64,000 nucleotides of DNA, taken from positions 1-64,000 of the forward strand of contig DATIPQ010000050.1 of NCBI GenBank assembly GCA_035471785.1, read 5' to 3'. A program made the translations under genes and the position numbers. The DNA comes from Acidobacteriota bacterium. GTDB taxonomy: Bacteria; Acidobacteriota; UBA6911; RPQK01; DATIPO01. Below, piece by piece: positions 26,126 through 36,000 of this stretch (within the stretch, counting starts at the first letter, position 1; every line of letters begins with the position of its first letter). The notes under the pieces are model-generated. The model ran no database searches and was not told the DNA's origin. It was given only the letters and a program-made list of their open reading frames with translations.

Positions 26126-26695
26126 ATGAAGCGCCTGCCCCTAGCCGCCGCATTTTTCACGGTCGCGTTGGCCCTTGCGGAATCACCCGACCCCAAGGCC
26201 GCCAAGGTCGAGAAGACCCTCAACCAGATCCAGGAGGACCAGTACAGCGAGAACGGCTCCGGAAACTCCTACATGATTCAAGAGGACGAACTGAACGCCT
26301 ACCTGAAAGCCCTCATCGAGGTCCAGCAGCCCGAGGGCCTTGACTCGGCCCGGGTGCGTCTGGACGGCAGCCGCCGCTTCACAACCTGGCTGGAGGTCGA
26401 CCTCGACCAACTGGACTTGGAGAAGAGCGGCGCCGGCTGGCTCAGCTACATTCTTACCGGCAAGCGAACCATGCAGGTGGAAGGCCGCCTGGAAACCTCC
26501 CAAGGCAGAGGTTCCTACACCGTGATCGAAGCCTGGATGGGCTCGGTGCCCATTCCCGCCTCGCTGGTCAATTCGGCCATCAAGCAGGTCGGCGAAAAAC
26601 AAGATCCGCCCTTCGACCCCACCAAGTCTTTTGACCTGCCCTACGGCCTTCGGGACATCGAAGTCATGAAGGGGCAGGCCGTCTTGAGCAACTGA
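26126..26695 (+). CDS. exported protein of unknown function
   Basis: A 189-residue protein with a signal peptide (LPLAAAFFTVALALA). The mature part starts with charged helices (AAKVEKTLNQIQEDQYSEN) and then reads IQEDELNAYLKALIEV, followed by long alternating strands (FTTWLEVDLDQLDLE, MQVEGRLETSQGRGSYTV). The pattern E-L-N-x-Y-L before a beta-rich chain recalls lipid-binding periplasmic proteins of the DUF2993 kind, but the match is weak. I start it at the ATG at 26126, 8 nt after AGGGA; an in-frame ATG at 26120 is too close to that site. Function unknown. Confidence 0.6.
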   Translation: MKRLPLAAAFFTVALALAESPDPKAAKVEKTLNQIQEDQYSENGSGNSYMIQEDELNAYLKALIEVQQPEGLDSARVRLDGSRRFTTWLEVDLDQLDLEKSGAGWLSYILTGKRTMQVEGRLETSQGRGSYTVIEAWMGSVPIPASLVNSAIKQVGEKQDPPFDPTKSFDLPYGLRDIEVMKGQAVLSN

Positions 26696-26785
26696 GGCGG
26701 CCTCTTTCCCGGGCCCTTTCCGAATCTCCCGCGGCCGCCGGTCTTGCGCTACCCGATAAACCGCTTGTGTGCTACTCTCCGCAAG

Positions 26786-27937
26786 ATGAGTTCAGACGAT
26801 CTGACGGTTGAACAATTGGAGAGTTTGCTGGAGCGAGAGGACCTTCCGCAGGAGCAGCGGCTGGATGTCCTCGACATGCTGGCCGGGCACTATTACGACG
26901 AAGACGAATACGCCAAAGCCGCCCAATACTACCGTCAGGGAGAGGAGCTCGCGCCCAGCGGCAACGCCAAAGCCTACTTCGCCGGACAGATGGGGATTTG
27001 CCACTATCTGCTGGAGCAGGACGAAAGGGCCTACGAGGCTCTTCGGGCCGCCAAGCAGATGTTCGACGAGCAGCGAGGCGACGACGAACAGCGGAATGAA
27101 GAGGTCTACGGCATGGTGCTCTTCTTTCTGGGCTCCTACTACGAGTACGTGGGCGAAAACGAGCAGTCGCTGAAAACCCGTCTGCAAGCCCTCAAGGTGC
27201 TGGACGAGTTGGACGGCGAGGCTCAATGGATGCTGCTCTCGGGAATCAGCCGCAACCACGAGCGGATGGGCGAGCACGAAAAGGCCATCGAATACAACAT
27301 GCAGGCCATCTCGCTGATCAGCGACAACGATCCCGAACTGGCCTACCTCTATGAAAGCATGGCCGCCAACTACTTCGAGTTGGGAGAGTACGACGAGGCT
27401 CTTTCCTACTACTCCAAGGTGCTCAAGGCCGATCCCAATTTTTCCAACACCGAGCAGGTCCACCGGCGCATCGCCGCCTGTTACAGCCGCCTGCTCGACT
27501 ACCGCATGGCCTTGCAGTCTTACCGCAAGCTGCTGGAGATCAAGAAGCTGGAGGCCGATAGCAGCCAATCCTTGGCCTGGTTGTACGCTGAAATCGCCCA
27601 TTGCCTCTATCATCTCAAGGAACATCGCAAAGCCCTGGAGGCGGTCGAGCAGGGACTCAAGCAGCCGGTGGGCGAGAATGTCGAATTGGCCAATCTGCGC
27701 AGCTTTCTGACCTCCAGCAACCGCTACCTGGGCCATCACGAGGAAGCCGTTGCGGAGGGCGAAAAGACGCTTAAGATCTCTTCCGATTTCCCCCTCCTCA
27801 GGGAAATGCTTCCCAATCTGGCCTTGAGCTATTACGAGTTGGGCCGCATCGAGGACTTCGAACGCAACCGCGAGTTGTGCAACAAGCGGTTTCCCGATTC
27901 CGGCTGGACCAAGCACCTCAACAAGCTCAAGGGTTAA
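26786..27937 (+). CDS. tetratricopeptide repeat protein
   Basis: A 383-residue all-helical, acidic, apparently cytosolic protein with about eight TPR-like units. Clear ones are AKAAQYYRQGEELAPSG, GMVLFFLGSYYEYVGENEQS, YESMAANYFELGEYDEALS and AEIAHCLYHLKEHRKALEA. No signal peptide or catalytic domain. TPR proteins serve as scaffolds for protein complexes; the partner is unknown. The start at 26786 (MSSDDLTVEQLESLLERED) was chosen over an upstream TTG because the helical chain begins there. The cca-like gene follows after 13 bp, so the two probably share a transcript. Confidence 0.8.
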   Translation: MSSDDLTVEQLESLLEREDLPQEQRLDVLDMLAGHYYDEDEYAKAAQYYRQGEELAPSGNAKAYFAGQMGICHYLLEQDERAYEALRAAKQMFDEQRGDDEQRNEEVYGMVLFFLGSYYEYVGENEQSLKTRLQALKVLDELDGEAQWMLLSGISRNHERMGEHEKAIEYNMQAISLISDNDPELAYLYESMAANYFELGEYDEALSYYSKVLKADPNFSNTEQVHRRIAACYSRLLDYRMALQSYRKLLEIKKLEADSSQSLAWLYAEIAHCLYHLKEHRKALEAVEQGLKQPVGENVELANLRSFLTSSNRYLGHHEEAVAEGEKTLKISSDFPLLREMLPNLALSYYELGRIEDFERNRELCNKRFPDSGWTKHLNKLKG

Positions 27938-27950
27938 GGGCGGCCCCGCC

Positions 27951-29285
27951 ATGCCCGATCTGAGACGCCTCGATCCTGGACTGCGCGAGGGAGCGCTGAG
28001 CATCGTCCGCCGATTTCGCCGGCACGGGCATCAAGCGCTGCTGGCCGGAGGCGTGGTGCGCGATCTGCTGCTGGGCCGCAAGGTCGAGGACGTCGATATC
28101 GCGGTCTCGGCCACCCCCGAACAGATCGAGGCCCTCTTCCCCGATACCTACGACGTGGGACGTCAGTTCGGCGTCATCCTGGTGCGGGTGGACGGCATCA
28201 GCTACGAGGTCACCACCTTTCGGATGGAGGGCGACTACCTGGACGGGCGCCATCCTTCCAGCGTCTCTTTCAGCGACGCCCGCCATGACGCCCGGCGCCG
28301 CGACTTTACGGTCAACGCGCTCTTCTACGATCCTTTCCAGCACAAGGTCATCGACTACGTGGGGGGCCAGGAGGATCTGCGCCTCGGCGTGCTGCGCTCG
28401 GTGGGCCGGCCCGAGCGCCGCTTCCAGGAAGACAAGCTGCGCATCTTGCGGGCCATCCGCTTCGCCTGCCGCCTGGGATTCGACATTGAAAAAGAAACCT
28501 GGCGCCAGGTCGAAGCTCAGGCCCCCCACTTGACTCAGGTCAGTTGGGAGCGCATCCGTGACGAGTTGATCAAGATGCTGACCGGGCCGGACGCTTCGCG
28601 CGGACTGCTGCTCATGCAGCAGAGCGGGATCATGCAGGTGATCCTGCCCGAAGTGGCTGCCATGGAGGGGGTGGCCCAGCCTCCCCAGTTTCATCCCGAG
28701 GGAGACGTCTTCACCCATACCCGCCTGCTCTTCAAGATGGCGGGACAGGTCGAGGATCCGGCCCTGGCGCTGGCCATGCTGCTGCACGACGTGGGCAAGC
28801 CTCCCACCTACACGGTGCGCGAGCGCATCCGCTTCGATCGTCATGCCGAAGTGGGCGCCGAGATGGCCGAAGAGGTCGCCCGTCGCCTGCGCCTTTCCAA
28901 CGAGACCCGCCGCCAGGTGGTCGAGATGGTGCGTCAGCACCTGCGCTTCATGCACGTCGAGAAGATGCGCCGCAGCACCCTCAAGCGCTTCCTGCGCCTG
29001 GATCTCTTCGACAAGCACCTGACCCTGCATCGCTGGGACTGCCTGGCCAGTCACGGCGATTTGGGGACCTGGGAGTTCTGCCGCCGCAAGCTGGAGGAAT
29101 TCGCGCGGGAACCGGTGCGCCCCCAACCTCTGCTGGACGGAAACGACCTGATCGAGATGGGCTACCGTCCAGGACCGCTCTTCAAAGAGATCCTGACACG
29201 GGTGGAAGACCTGCAGTTGGAGGGCCAACTGAGCGAACCGTCCCAAGCCCGCCAATGGGTCACTGAACACTATGCTGTCAGTTAG
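27951..29285 (+). CDS. CCA-adding-type tRNA nucleotidyltransferase with HD domain
   Basis: A 444-residue enzyme of the class II nucleotidyltransferase family. The catalytic head shows LLAGGVVRDLLLGRKVEDVDI, with the DxD pair, and RRRDFTVNALFYDPF; the neck shows DKLRILRAIRFACRLGFDIE. An HD domain follows (MLLHDVGKPPT). In this family the enzyme adds CCA or part of it to tRNA 3' ends, or acts as poly(A) polymerase; sequence alone does not separate these, so I give no symbol. It is downstream of the TPR gene and convergent with the addA-like gene. Confidence 0.88.
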   Translation: MPDLRRLDPGLREGALSIVRRFRRHGHQALLAGGVVRDLLLGRKVEDVDIAVSATPEQIEALFPDTYDVGRQFGVILVRVDGISYEVTTFRMEGDYLDGRHPSSVSFSDARHDARRRDFTVNALFYDPFQHKVIDYVGGQEDLRLGVLRSVGRPERRFQEDKLRILRAIRFACRLGFDIEKETWRQVEAQAPHLTQVSWERIRDELIKMLTGPDASRGLLLMQQSGIMQVILPEVAAMEGVAQPPQFHPEGDVFTHTRLLFKMAGQVEDPALALAMLLHDVGKPPTYTVRERIRFDRHAEVGAEMAEEVARRLRLSNETRRQVVEMVRQHLRFMHVEKMRRSTLKRFLRLDLFDKHLTLHRWDCLASHGDLGTWEFCRRKLEEFAREPVRPQPLLDGNDLIEMGYRPGPLFKEILTRVEDLQLEGQLSEPSQARQWVTEHYAVS

Positions 29286-29288
29286 AGG

Positions 29289-29314
29289 GTGGGAGGCACA
29301 TCCCTGCGGCGATC
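29289..29314 (-). repeat. dispersed motif B, copy in a convergent gap
   Basis: This copy reads on the reverse strand relative to the other copies (GTGGGAGGCACATCCCTGCG). It fills the 32-bp gap between the stop of the nucleotidyltransferase gene and the stop of the addA-like gene. Confidence 0.6.
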
Positions 29315-29317
29315 AGC

Positions 29318-32300
29318 TTAACGCTGCCGGCCGGCTCCCTCCAGCCACCAGAACTCGACGCCCACGCGGCGCTGGGGGAAGAGGCGGCGCAGGGCTTCTC
29401 CGTAGAGCTCGCTCTGAAGCCGGTAGTGGGGCGGAAGCTCTCGAGGCCGGAGGCCGGTTTTGTAGTCCACGGCGGTGATGGTTTCTCCCTCTTCGAGGAC
29501 CAGGTCGACGACCCCGAACCAGGGTTCTCTCCGGTACTGGAGGTGGACCGGCAGTTCCTTGGCCAGCACCCGGGCGGATTGAAAGCGCCGGATGAGCGGC
29601 CGGCCCTGATCGTCGAGTGCCTCTCCTTGCAAAAAGGACAAGAGCGATACGACCGCCCGCTCCACCGACCGCTCTTCCATCTCCTTGGGCAAGCGGGAAG
29701 CGGCCGGGCCCGGAGAGGACAGTTCCCGCTCCAGTCGGGCCCGCCCGGGGAAGGCCTGGCCGTCCCAGTCCTCCAGCCATCGGTGGACGATTTCACCGGC
29801 CCGGCGGCGAATTCCACGGTCCTCCTCCGACATCGGCGCTTCATCCTCGGCAATGTCGGGCAGGCGCCAATCCGGGTCGGGATCGCGTATTTCTTGAGGG
29901 GTGCGGCCCAACTCGTCGGTGGGACTGCGCCAGAGAGGCTGCTGCAGCCATTGGCGGCAGCGGCGGCGGCGTTCCTGCCAGAGGCGTTCGTAGTCTTCCC
30001 CCAGCTCCCAGCGTGCCACTGGGGCTTTCTTGGAGCGGGCCTGGCCGGCCTCCAGCAGACGAAAATGCAGAGTTCCGCCGCATAGCTCGGCCCTTCCTCC
30101 CGTCTGCTCGGCTGTCTGGCAGGCTTGAGCCAGGAATTCGTCCATTTCGGGCGAGGGACGCGAGTAGCAGTGCTGGGCGCAGATGAGAATGAGCTGGTCG
30201 CGGGCCCGGGTAGCGGCCACGTAGGCCAGCCTCATGGCCTCGCCCCGGTTGTGCTGCTTTTCCTCTTGCAGGGCCCGGGCGTATCCGGCGCTCTCCACCT
30301 TGAGAGGACCGAAAGGCATGAGGAATTCGCCCCGCCGTCGCTGCCCCGGGGCGGCGAAATCGTCCAGCAGGGGCGGATCGCCTGCCGGAAAATCGCCTTT
30401 CAGTTCTTCCAGCACGGCGTGCCATCCGCACACCACAACAGCGCGGTTCTCCAGCCCCTTGGCCTTGTGAATGGTGAGGACCCGCACGGCATCGAGCGTA
30501 TCGTCCGAAATGCTGACGTCCTCTCCCAGGTCGGCATCGAAGCGGTCTCCCCGGTCGGCCCGCTGGCGCTGTTCCAACAGCCACAACAGCACCGGTTCGC
30601 TTCCCTGCTCGACTTCCAGCCGGTAGTTGTCGAGCAGCCGCTCCATGCGCACCAGGCTGCGTCCCTCGTGGTCGTGGCGGCTGACATAAGCCTCCAGCGG
30701 AAGCCGGTTTCGGATCTGCTGCAACCAGTCCTGGGTGGGCTGCAAGCGGCGTTGCCGGACCAGATCCCGCAGGGCCTCCACGTTCTCGCGGGCGGGGTCC
30801 GGAAGTTCGGGGGGCAGCGGATCTTCTCCATGCAGCAGGCTGCCGTCTTCGATCAGGCTCAGCAGGCCGTGGAGGGCCTCGTCGTGCAGCCCCACCCAGG
30901 GCCCCCTCAAGACCGCCGCGCAGGCCAAGGTGTCGCCCGGATGATGGAGGGCGATGAGGAGGTTGAGCAGGTCGAGCACCTCGGCCTGGCGATAGAAGGT
31001 GCGGGCGCCCGTGCTGACGTAAGGGATGCCGGCGTGACGCAAGGCCTCGAGGATGGGATCGAGTTCGCGCTCTTTGCGCACCAGCAATGAGACTTCCTTG
31101 TAGGCGTAGCCCTGGCGGCACAATTCGCCCACCGTGCGGACGGCCTGCGAGGCGGTGACCCGGCGAGCCTCGGAGGCGCTGAAACCGCGCCCCTGAGGAC
31201 GCTGGTCGCGCAGGTAGATCCACTGGGGACGTTCGCCCTGCTGGAAAGGCAGGGCCATCTGGTCGCGTGCGGCGCGGCCCGCGCCGGGAGCAGGCGGCTG
31301 GGCGGAGCGGGGACGGCGGAAAGCCTGCAGACTCTCCTGGGACTGGGCGGCCGGCACCTGTTCCTGAAAAAACGCGTTGACGAAGTCGAGCACCGGCTTG
31401 AGGCTGCGAAAGCTGGTGGTGAGCTGAAACTCGCGCGGTGGGACGCCTGCTATCTCCTGGTAGCGGCTGAAAAAAGCCTCCAGGGCGGGCAGGTCGACGC
31501 CCCGAAAGCGGTAAATGGACTGCTTGCGGTCCCCCACGAAGAATCCCAGCGGCCCGCGGCCCTTGCGGGAGCGGCGCAGCAGAAGCTCGATCAGGTGCAG
31601 TTGCAGGGGATCGGTGTCCTGGAACTCGTCCACCAGCAACACGGCCAGGCGCCCTTGCTCGCGGCGGCGGATGTCGGGGTGTTCCCGCAGCAGAGTCACG
31701 GCCTTTTCGATCATGTCGTCGAAGGTCACCAGCTTCAGTTCGCGCAGTGCGGCGCCGCGGCTCCACTCCTCGAAGTGTTGCAGCAAGCGCCTCAGCGAGT
31801 CCCGCGCCGGGGCCAGCCGGGTGCCCAGCAGGCGCGCCACCAGAGGACGCCGCAGGTGAGAGGGAGTGCGGAAGAAGCGGCGGGCATGGGCGGGCGAGGC
31901 CTGCAACGCCTTGTCGAGGGTCTTCCAGCGCCTGGAGCTGTCGAGAAAAAGGCTCTTTGCGATGCGCTCGGTGAAGTCGAGCAAGCGTCCCAAGGCCTTG
32001 GGGTCGACAGCGCTCCAGTCGAAATCGCCGGATTGCCTGTCGGCAGGAGTGGCCGCCGTGTGGAGGACGGCATAAAGCCGTTTGGTCAGTTCCTCCAGCC
32101 GCGACGACGGCTTTCCGGGCCAATGGCGATGGAGCTGCTGCACCACCTCCGTCAAACTGCGCAGCGCCTGGTCCGCATTTTCGCTCTCCCCGGCGTCAAG
32201 CTGGGCCAGCCAGGGATGAAACAGAGTCTGCTCCAGCCATTGCTCAAGTTGCCTGACAGGAACCGCCTCCAGCACCCGCCTCAGATCTTCCTGCAAAGCG

Positions 32301-32998
32301 GAATCGCTGAGGGCACAGCGGTTCCACCAGCGGTCGATGAGGCGGCGGGGAAGCGTGGACAAGTCGGTCTCGTCCTCGCGTGCGAAGTGGGCGCCCGGCG
32401 CGATGGCAGCCTGCAGGGGATGACGCTTCAGCAGTCCGGCGGCGAAGCTGTGCAGGGTCGAGATCTGCATGTCGGCCGCCAGTTCGGACAAGGCTCCGGC
32501 CCCCAGGCGCAACCTCTCCAGGGGGTCTTGGTAGCCCTTGCTTTTCAGCTCAGAGAGCACCTGATCCACGACTTGGGCCAGCAAGACGTCCTTGGGAGGC
32601 GGATCGTCCAGCTCGGCTTCCTGCAGGCGCGCCACCCGTCCCAGGTACTGGTGGAGGCGGGTTTGCATCTCCGCCGCCGCTTTGCGGGTAAAGGTGGTCA
32701 GCACCAGCGAACGCACCACGCGGCGGGCGGCCCCCATGCGCCCGCTGCGCTCGCGGCTGCGGTAGAGGGCCGTCAGGTCGACTCCGGCCGCCTCCTGGTG
32801 GCTGCGCTGAAAACACTCCAGGAAAGGAGCCCGCAGCAGCAGGTAGAGTGCCCTGTGGGTGAGGGTGTGGGTCTTTCCGGTGCCGGCGCCGGCCCACACG
32901 AAAGCGTGTTCCTCGGTGAGGATGGCCTGGCTGCGCTGCTGCGCGTCGCCCGGAGAGGGCCGGAGGGAGGAGGAGTCCAAATAGACGGGCACGCTCAT
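29318..32998 (-). CDS. addA: AddA-like helicase-nuclease subunit (UvrD family)
   Basis: A 1226-residue enzyme that unwinds and cuts broken DNA ends for recombination repair. Helicase motifs: Walker A AGAGTGKT at residues 36-43, LAVLLVDEFQDTDPLQL, FFVGDRKQSIYRFRG, VRVLTIHKAKGLENRAVV and YVAATRARDQLILI. A RecB-type nuclease lies at the C-terminus (VVDLVLEEG, VDYKTG with Asp1178 and Lys1180). The start at 32998 overlaps the stop of the addB-like gene by 4 bp (ATGA), so addB is translated first. The length is close to typical AddA. The symbol is by domain order; RecB is excluded because the partner is AddB-like. Confidence 0.85.
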   Translation of the reverse strand: MSVPVYLDSSSLRPSPGDAQQRSQAILTEEHAFVWAGAGTGKTHTLTHRALYLLLRAPFLECFQRSHQEAAGVDLTALYRSRERSGRMGAARRVVRSLVLTTFTRKAAAEMQTRLHQYLGRVARLQEAELDDPPPKDVLLAQVVDQVLSELKSKGYQDPLERLRLGAGALSELAADMQISTLHSFAAGLLKRHPLQAAIAPGAHFAREDETDLSTLPRRLIDRWWNRCALSDSALQEDLRRVLEAVPVRQLEQWLEQTLFHPWLAQLDAGESENADQALRSLTEVVQQLHRHWPGKPSSRLEELTKRLYAVLHTAATPADRQSGDFDWSAVDPKALGRLLDFTERIAKSLFLDSSRRWKTLDKALQASPAHARRFFRTPSHLRRPLVARLLGTRLAPARDSLRRLLQHFEEWSRGAALRELKLVTFDDMIEKAVTLLREHPDIRRREQGRLAVLLVDEFQDTDPLQLHLIELLLRRSRKGRGPLGFFVGDRKQSIYRFRGVDLPALEAFFSRYQEIAGVPPREFQLTTSFRSLKPVLDFVNAFFQEQVPAAQSQESLQAFRRPRSAQPPAPGAGRAARDQMALPFQQGERPQWIYLRDQRPQGRGFSASEARRVTASQAVRTVGELCRQGYAYKEVSLLVRKERELDPILEALRHAGIPYVSTGARTFYRQAEVLDLLNLLIALHHPGDTLACAAVLRGPWVGLHDEALHGLLSLIEDGSLLHGEDPLPPELPDPARENVEALRDLVRQRRLQPTQDWLQQIRNRLPLEAYVSRHDHEGRSLVRMERLLDNYRLEVEQGSEPVLLWLLEQRQRADRGDRFDADLGEDVSISDDTLDAVRVLTIHKAKGLENRAVVVCGWHAVLEELKGDFPAGDPPLLDDFAAPGQRRRGEFLMPFGPLKVESAGYARALQEEKQHNRGEAMRLAYVAATRARDQLILICAQHCYSRPSPEMDEFLAQACQTAEQTGGRAELCGGTLHFRLLEAGQARSKKAPVARWELGEDYERLWQERRRRCRQWLQQPLWRSPTDELGRTPQEIRDPDPDWRLPDIAEDEAPMSEEDRGIRRRAGEIVHRWLEDWDGQAFPGRARLERELSSPGPAASRLPKEMEERSVERAVVSLLSFLQGEALDDQGRPLIRRFQSARVLAKELPVHLQYRREPWFGVVDLVLEEGETITAVDYKTGLRPRELPPHYRLQSELYGEALRRLFPQRRVGVEFWWLEGAGRQR

Positions 32999-35900
32999 GA
33001 CCCCTCCTCCTGCCCCAGGCGCTCTTGCAGGTAGTGCAGGCGGGACGGCGCCCGGCTGCGGAAGTGGTCGGCCATGCGGGAAGGAGCCGAGGCGTCGTGG
33101 CGGCGGCAGACGGAAGCGAAATCGCAGTAGCGGCAGGGCTGCAGCCGCTCCAGCCCCAGGGCACGGCAGGCCTCATTGGAAAGAGGCGTGCAAACGGCCT
33201 CTTGCAGCAGCGGCCGCAGCGAGGCCAAGGCCTCTTGGGCCGGGGGAACGTCGCGCACCGAGAATGCGCAGGGCGGCGAGTCCCCCAGGAAAACGTAGAC
33301 GAAATCGCCTTCCTCTCCCGAACTCCCTCGCCATAACCAGGGATAGAGGGAAGGCTGCAGTTGGAAGCCCGCCTGGATTTCCCTCTCCAGTTCCCCCACC
33401 GGCGGCCGGACTCCGGCCTTGTAGTCGACGATGGAGTCGGCCCCGCCGAATTCGCCTTCGTCGACGCGGTCCAGCCGTCCCTCGATTTCAACTTGAGGCA
33501 GACCGGGAAAGCCCCGTTTCATGCGGGCTTCCAGCCGTTTGGGATGCATCGACTCCTGCTCACAGAGGAGGCGCAGGTAGTCCTCGATCTGGGAGGCCAG
33601 GATGTCGACTTCCGCCTCCTTCAGCAACGGATGGGGCGGCGCCTTGCGGTGACAGGCCCGCCGCAGCGAGGCTTGCAGGGCGCGGCGGGCGGGGCGCTGG
33701 CGATGGCCCAGGGCGCGACGGGCGGCAGCGGCCAGGGAGAGTTGCTGGGAAAGAGCCGGAGCCAGCACATCCTGCAAGGCCTCGTGAAGCAGTTTGCCTC
33801 GCTGCAAGGGCGCCATCTCGCGTTCGCGGAGGAGCGGCGCCAGGGGTTCCCATCCAGCCACCCTCGCCGCGTAAAAGCGAAAGGGGCAGCGCGCCAGGTC
33901 CTGTAGAGCCGTGACGCTGAGAGGACGTTGCGGGAGCGGCAGAGAAGCGCCTGAGAAGGCGCCAGGAAGCGACCTGCGGCCCCGCCCCATCAGTCCGCCG
34001 TAGCGAGGCGGCAGCAGAGCTCCCGAGGAGTCTTGCTGGAGAAGGTGGCGGGCTTGCTCGCGGGGACCTCGCGGAAGGGTGGCGCGCCGCTCGGCGTTCC
34101 AGGCCGTCAGATAGCGCTGCACCCAGGGCGAGGCGGCCACCCGGCGTCCGCTCTCGTCGCTCTCGGGGACGATCCAATGGACGCGGTCGGCTGAGGTGTT
34201 GAGCAGGTAGAAAAGCAGCAACTGCTCCTCGCCCGCCCGCGCCTTGATGGGCAGGCGGTGTCCGACGTCGCGGGCCAGGTTCAGCAGGCGGCGGCGCGAG
34301 TCGTCGCTGAGCAAGGGATCTTCGTCCACCCGGCGAGGCAGGTGCCGGCTGCTCAGTCCCATCACGATCAGGCGGCGGGCGGTCAGTCCGCGGCTGCGCA
34401 TCAGGGTGGTGAAGCAAACGCCGCGGCGGTTGAAATCGTCCGCCTGCCGCTGCTCCGGTCCCCGCGAAAGCAGATCCTGCAAGAGGGCCAGGGGAATGGG
34501 CAGATCAGGTGTCGACTGCTGCATGTTGGCGAGGGCCTCGCCGAGAGGACGCAAGGACTCGGCTTGGCTGATCCAATCGCGCTGCAGCGCCTCCACCAGG
34601 CCCAGCGCCTGAGCGGGAGTCAGCGACTCGGCCTGACCCTGTCTGCCGAGTTGAAGAAAACGCTCGATCCAGGCCTTTGCCTGAAGGTCTACCTCCTCCT
34701 GACCCAGCAGCTTCCAATGCGGCCCGCCCCAGATGCCGGCCTTCCTCAGCCGTTGATCCAGGTCCAGGTGAGAGTGCAGCAGTTGGGGATGGTCCCTCAG
34801 GTAGTCGAGAAAGGGTTCGGCCTCGGCGTCAGGCCCCAGCAGCCGGACCAGCCCCCGCAGGGCCCGCAGCTCAGGTTTAGGATCGCCCTTGACGTCCTGG
34901 ATCCTGAGGGGCAGTGCGAAGGATTGGAAGGCTTCCCGCAAGTGGGGCAGATAGGCCTCGGCGGCGGGCGCGGCGACGATGATGTCCTGCGGTTGCAGGT
35001 CGTCCTCCGCGTCCAGCCAACGGCGCGTCTGCAAGGCGGCAGCCAGGGCTTCGGCCCGCAATCCGGAGGCCTTCTGGAAGCTCACGCAGGCGGGCTGCCC
35101 ATCCAACGGGCCTTGGGGAAAGGTGGCGGAGAAGTACTCCCGGGGCGAGGGGGACTTGGGGTCGGCTTCGGCGGCTGAGAGATCATGTACTTCCACCTCC
35201 CCGCCCATACGCAAGCCGATCTCCTCCAGCAGGTCCTGCACCGATTCGAAGGCCGGATGCAGCTCACCGTCCTGCCTCAGGGCCGGAAAATACAGGCGCA
35301 AGGGGAGCTTGCGGGCGCAGGCGCACACGACCTGAAGGTTGACGTCGGTCAAGTCATAGAATCCGTAAAGCCAGACTTGGGACTGCTGTTGGGAGCAGCA
35401 TCTGAGGGCGCGGTGAAGCGTCTCCGCCGGAGCCTCTTCGATGACCTGGGCCAGACGCTGCACTTGCAGGGGCATCCATTCCACCCGGCGTTCCAGCAGA
35501 AGTCTCAGCCAGGCGTAATAGAGAGTGAGCATCTCGCGCTCGACTTGCTTGAGCTGGGGCGCCAGGGCCAATTCCTTGAGCAGGTCCTCTTGCTGGGTGC
35601 CGAATCCTCCGTCCGCCAGGTCGAAGAAGGTGGGAAAGAGCAGGCTCTGCCCTGCCGGCATCTCGTTGAGGCGCCGGGTGATCTCAAGCTCGGGAAAACG
35701 CCGGCACAGTTCCAGCAGCAGGAGGTCGAAGCGGGGATGGCGGCGATGGCCCAAGGGACAGGAAAGGGCCTCCCCCAGCCGTGCGAGCAGACCTCCCACC
35801 GTGACCACCCGCACCCCCGCCATCACCCGGTTCGCGGCACCCCGCGCCAAGGTCCAGCGCAGATGATTGGCAACCGAGGCCGTCGGCGTCACCAGCCAGA

Positions 35901-36000
35901 GCGGCTGCAAACCGTTCTCGGCGCGGTCCTTCGCCACGTCTTCCAGCAACTCGTCGAGCAGTCGCCGGTAGCTGCCGCCCTCGCGAATCTGCAAGCTCAT
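32995..36000 (-). CDS. addB: AddB-like nuclease subunit with Fe-S staple
   Basis: A 1001-residue partner of the helicase gene. Residues 1-650 are a degenerate helicase-like region with no Walker A motif, as is usual for bacterial AddB-type subunits that do not hydrolyse ATP. The C-terminal PD-(D/E)XK nuclease holds VDYKAG. Four cysteines fit the iron-sulfur staple of AddB: Cys705 in LARCPFRFYA, and Cys956, Cys959 and Cys965 (C-x2-C-x5-C). I start at the ATG at 36000, with GGGAGG 8 nt upstream, rather than the ATG at 36018. It is co-transcribed with the addA-like gene. Similarity to classic AddB is by layout, so the symbol is tentative. Confidence 0.78.
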   Translation of the reverse strand: MSLQIREGGSYRRLLDELLEDVAKDRAENGLQPLWLVTPTASVANHLRWTLARGAANRVMAGVRVVTVGGLLARLGEALSCPLGHRRHPRFDLLLLELCRRFPELEITRRLNEMPAGQSLLFPTFFDLADGGFGTQQEDLLKELALAPQLKQVEREMLTLYYAWLRLLLERRVEWMPLQVQRLAQVIEEAPAETLHRALRCCSQQQSQVWLYGFYDLTDVNLQVVCACARKLPLRLYFPALRQDGELHPAFESVQDLLEEIGLRMGGEVEVHDLSAAEADPKSPSPREYFSATFPQGPLDGQPACVSFQKASGLRAEALAAALQTRRWLDAEDDLQPQDIIVAAPAAEAYLPHLREAFQSFALPLRIQDVKGDPKPELRALRGLVRLLGPDAEAEPFLDYLRDHPQLLHSHLDLDQRLRKAGIWGGPHWKLLGQEEVDLQAKAWIERFLQLGRQGQAESLTPAQALGLVEALQRDWISQAESLRPLGEALANMQQSTPDLPIPLALLQDLLSRGPEQRQADDFNRRGVCFTTLMRSRGLTARRLIVMGLSSRHLPRRVDEDPLLSDDSRRRLLNLARDVGHRLPIKARAGEEQLLLFYLLNTSADRVHWIVPESDESGRRVAASPWVQRYLTAWNAERRATLPRGPREQARHLLQQDSSGALLPPRYGGLMGRGRRSLPGAFSGASLPLPQRPLSVTALQDLARCPFRFYAARVAGWEPLAPLLREREMAPLQRGKLLHEALQDVLAPALSQQLSLAAAARRALGHRQRPARRALQASLRRACHRKAPPHPLLKEAEVDILASQIEDYLRLLCEQESMHPKRLEARMKRGFPGLPQVEIEGRLDRVDEGEFGGADSIVDYKAGVRPPVGELEREIQAGFQLQPSLYPWLWRGSSGEEGDFVYVFLGDSPPCAFSVRDVPPAQEALASLRPLLQEAVCTPLSNEACRALGLERLQPCRYCDFASVCRRHDASAPSRMADHFRSRAPSRLHYLQERLGQEEGS

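Noticed and set aside
29841-32123. 760-codon reverse frame inside the addA-like gene
   Set aside because: Another frame of the same gene, Arg/Pro/Gly-rich and without motifs.
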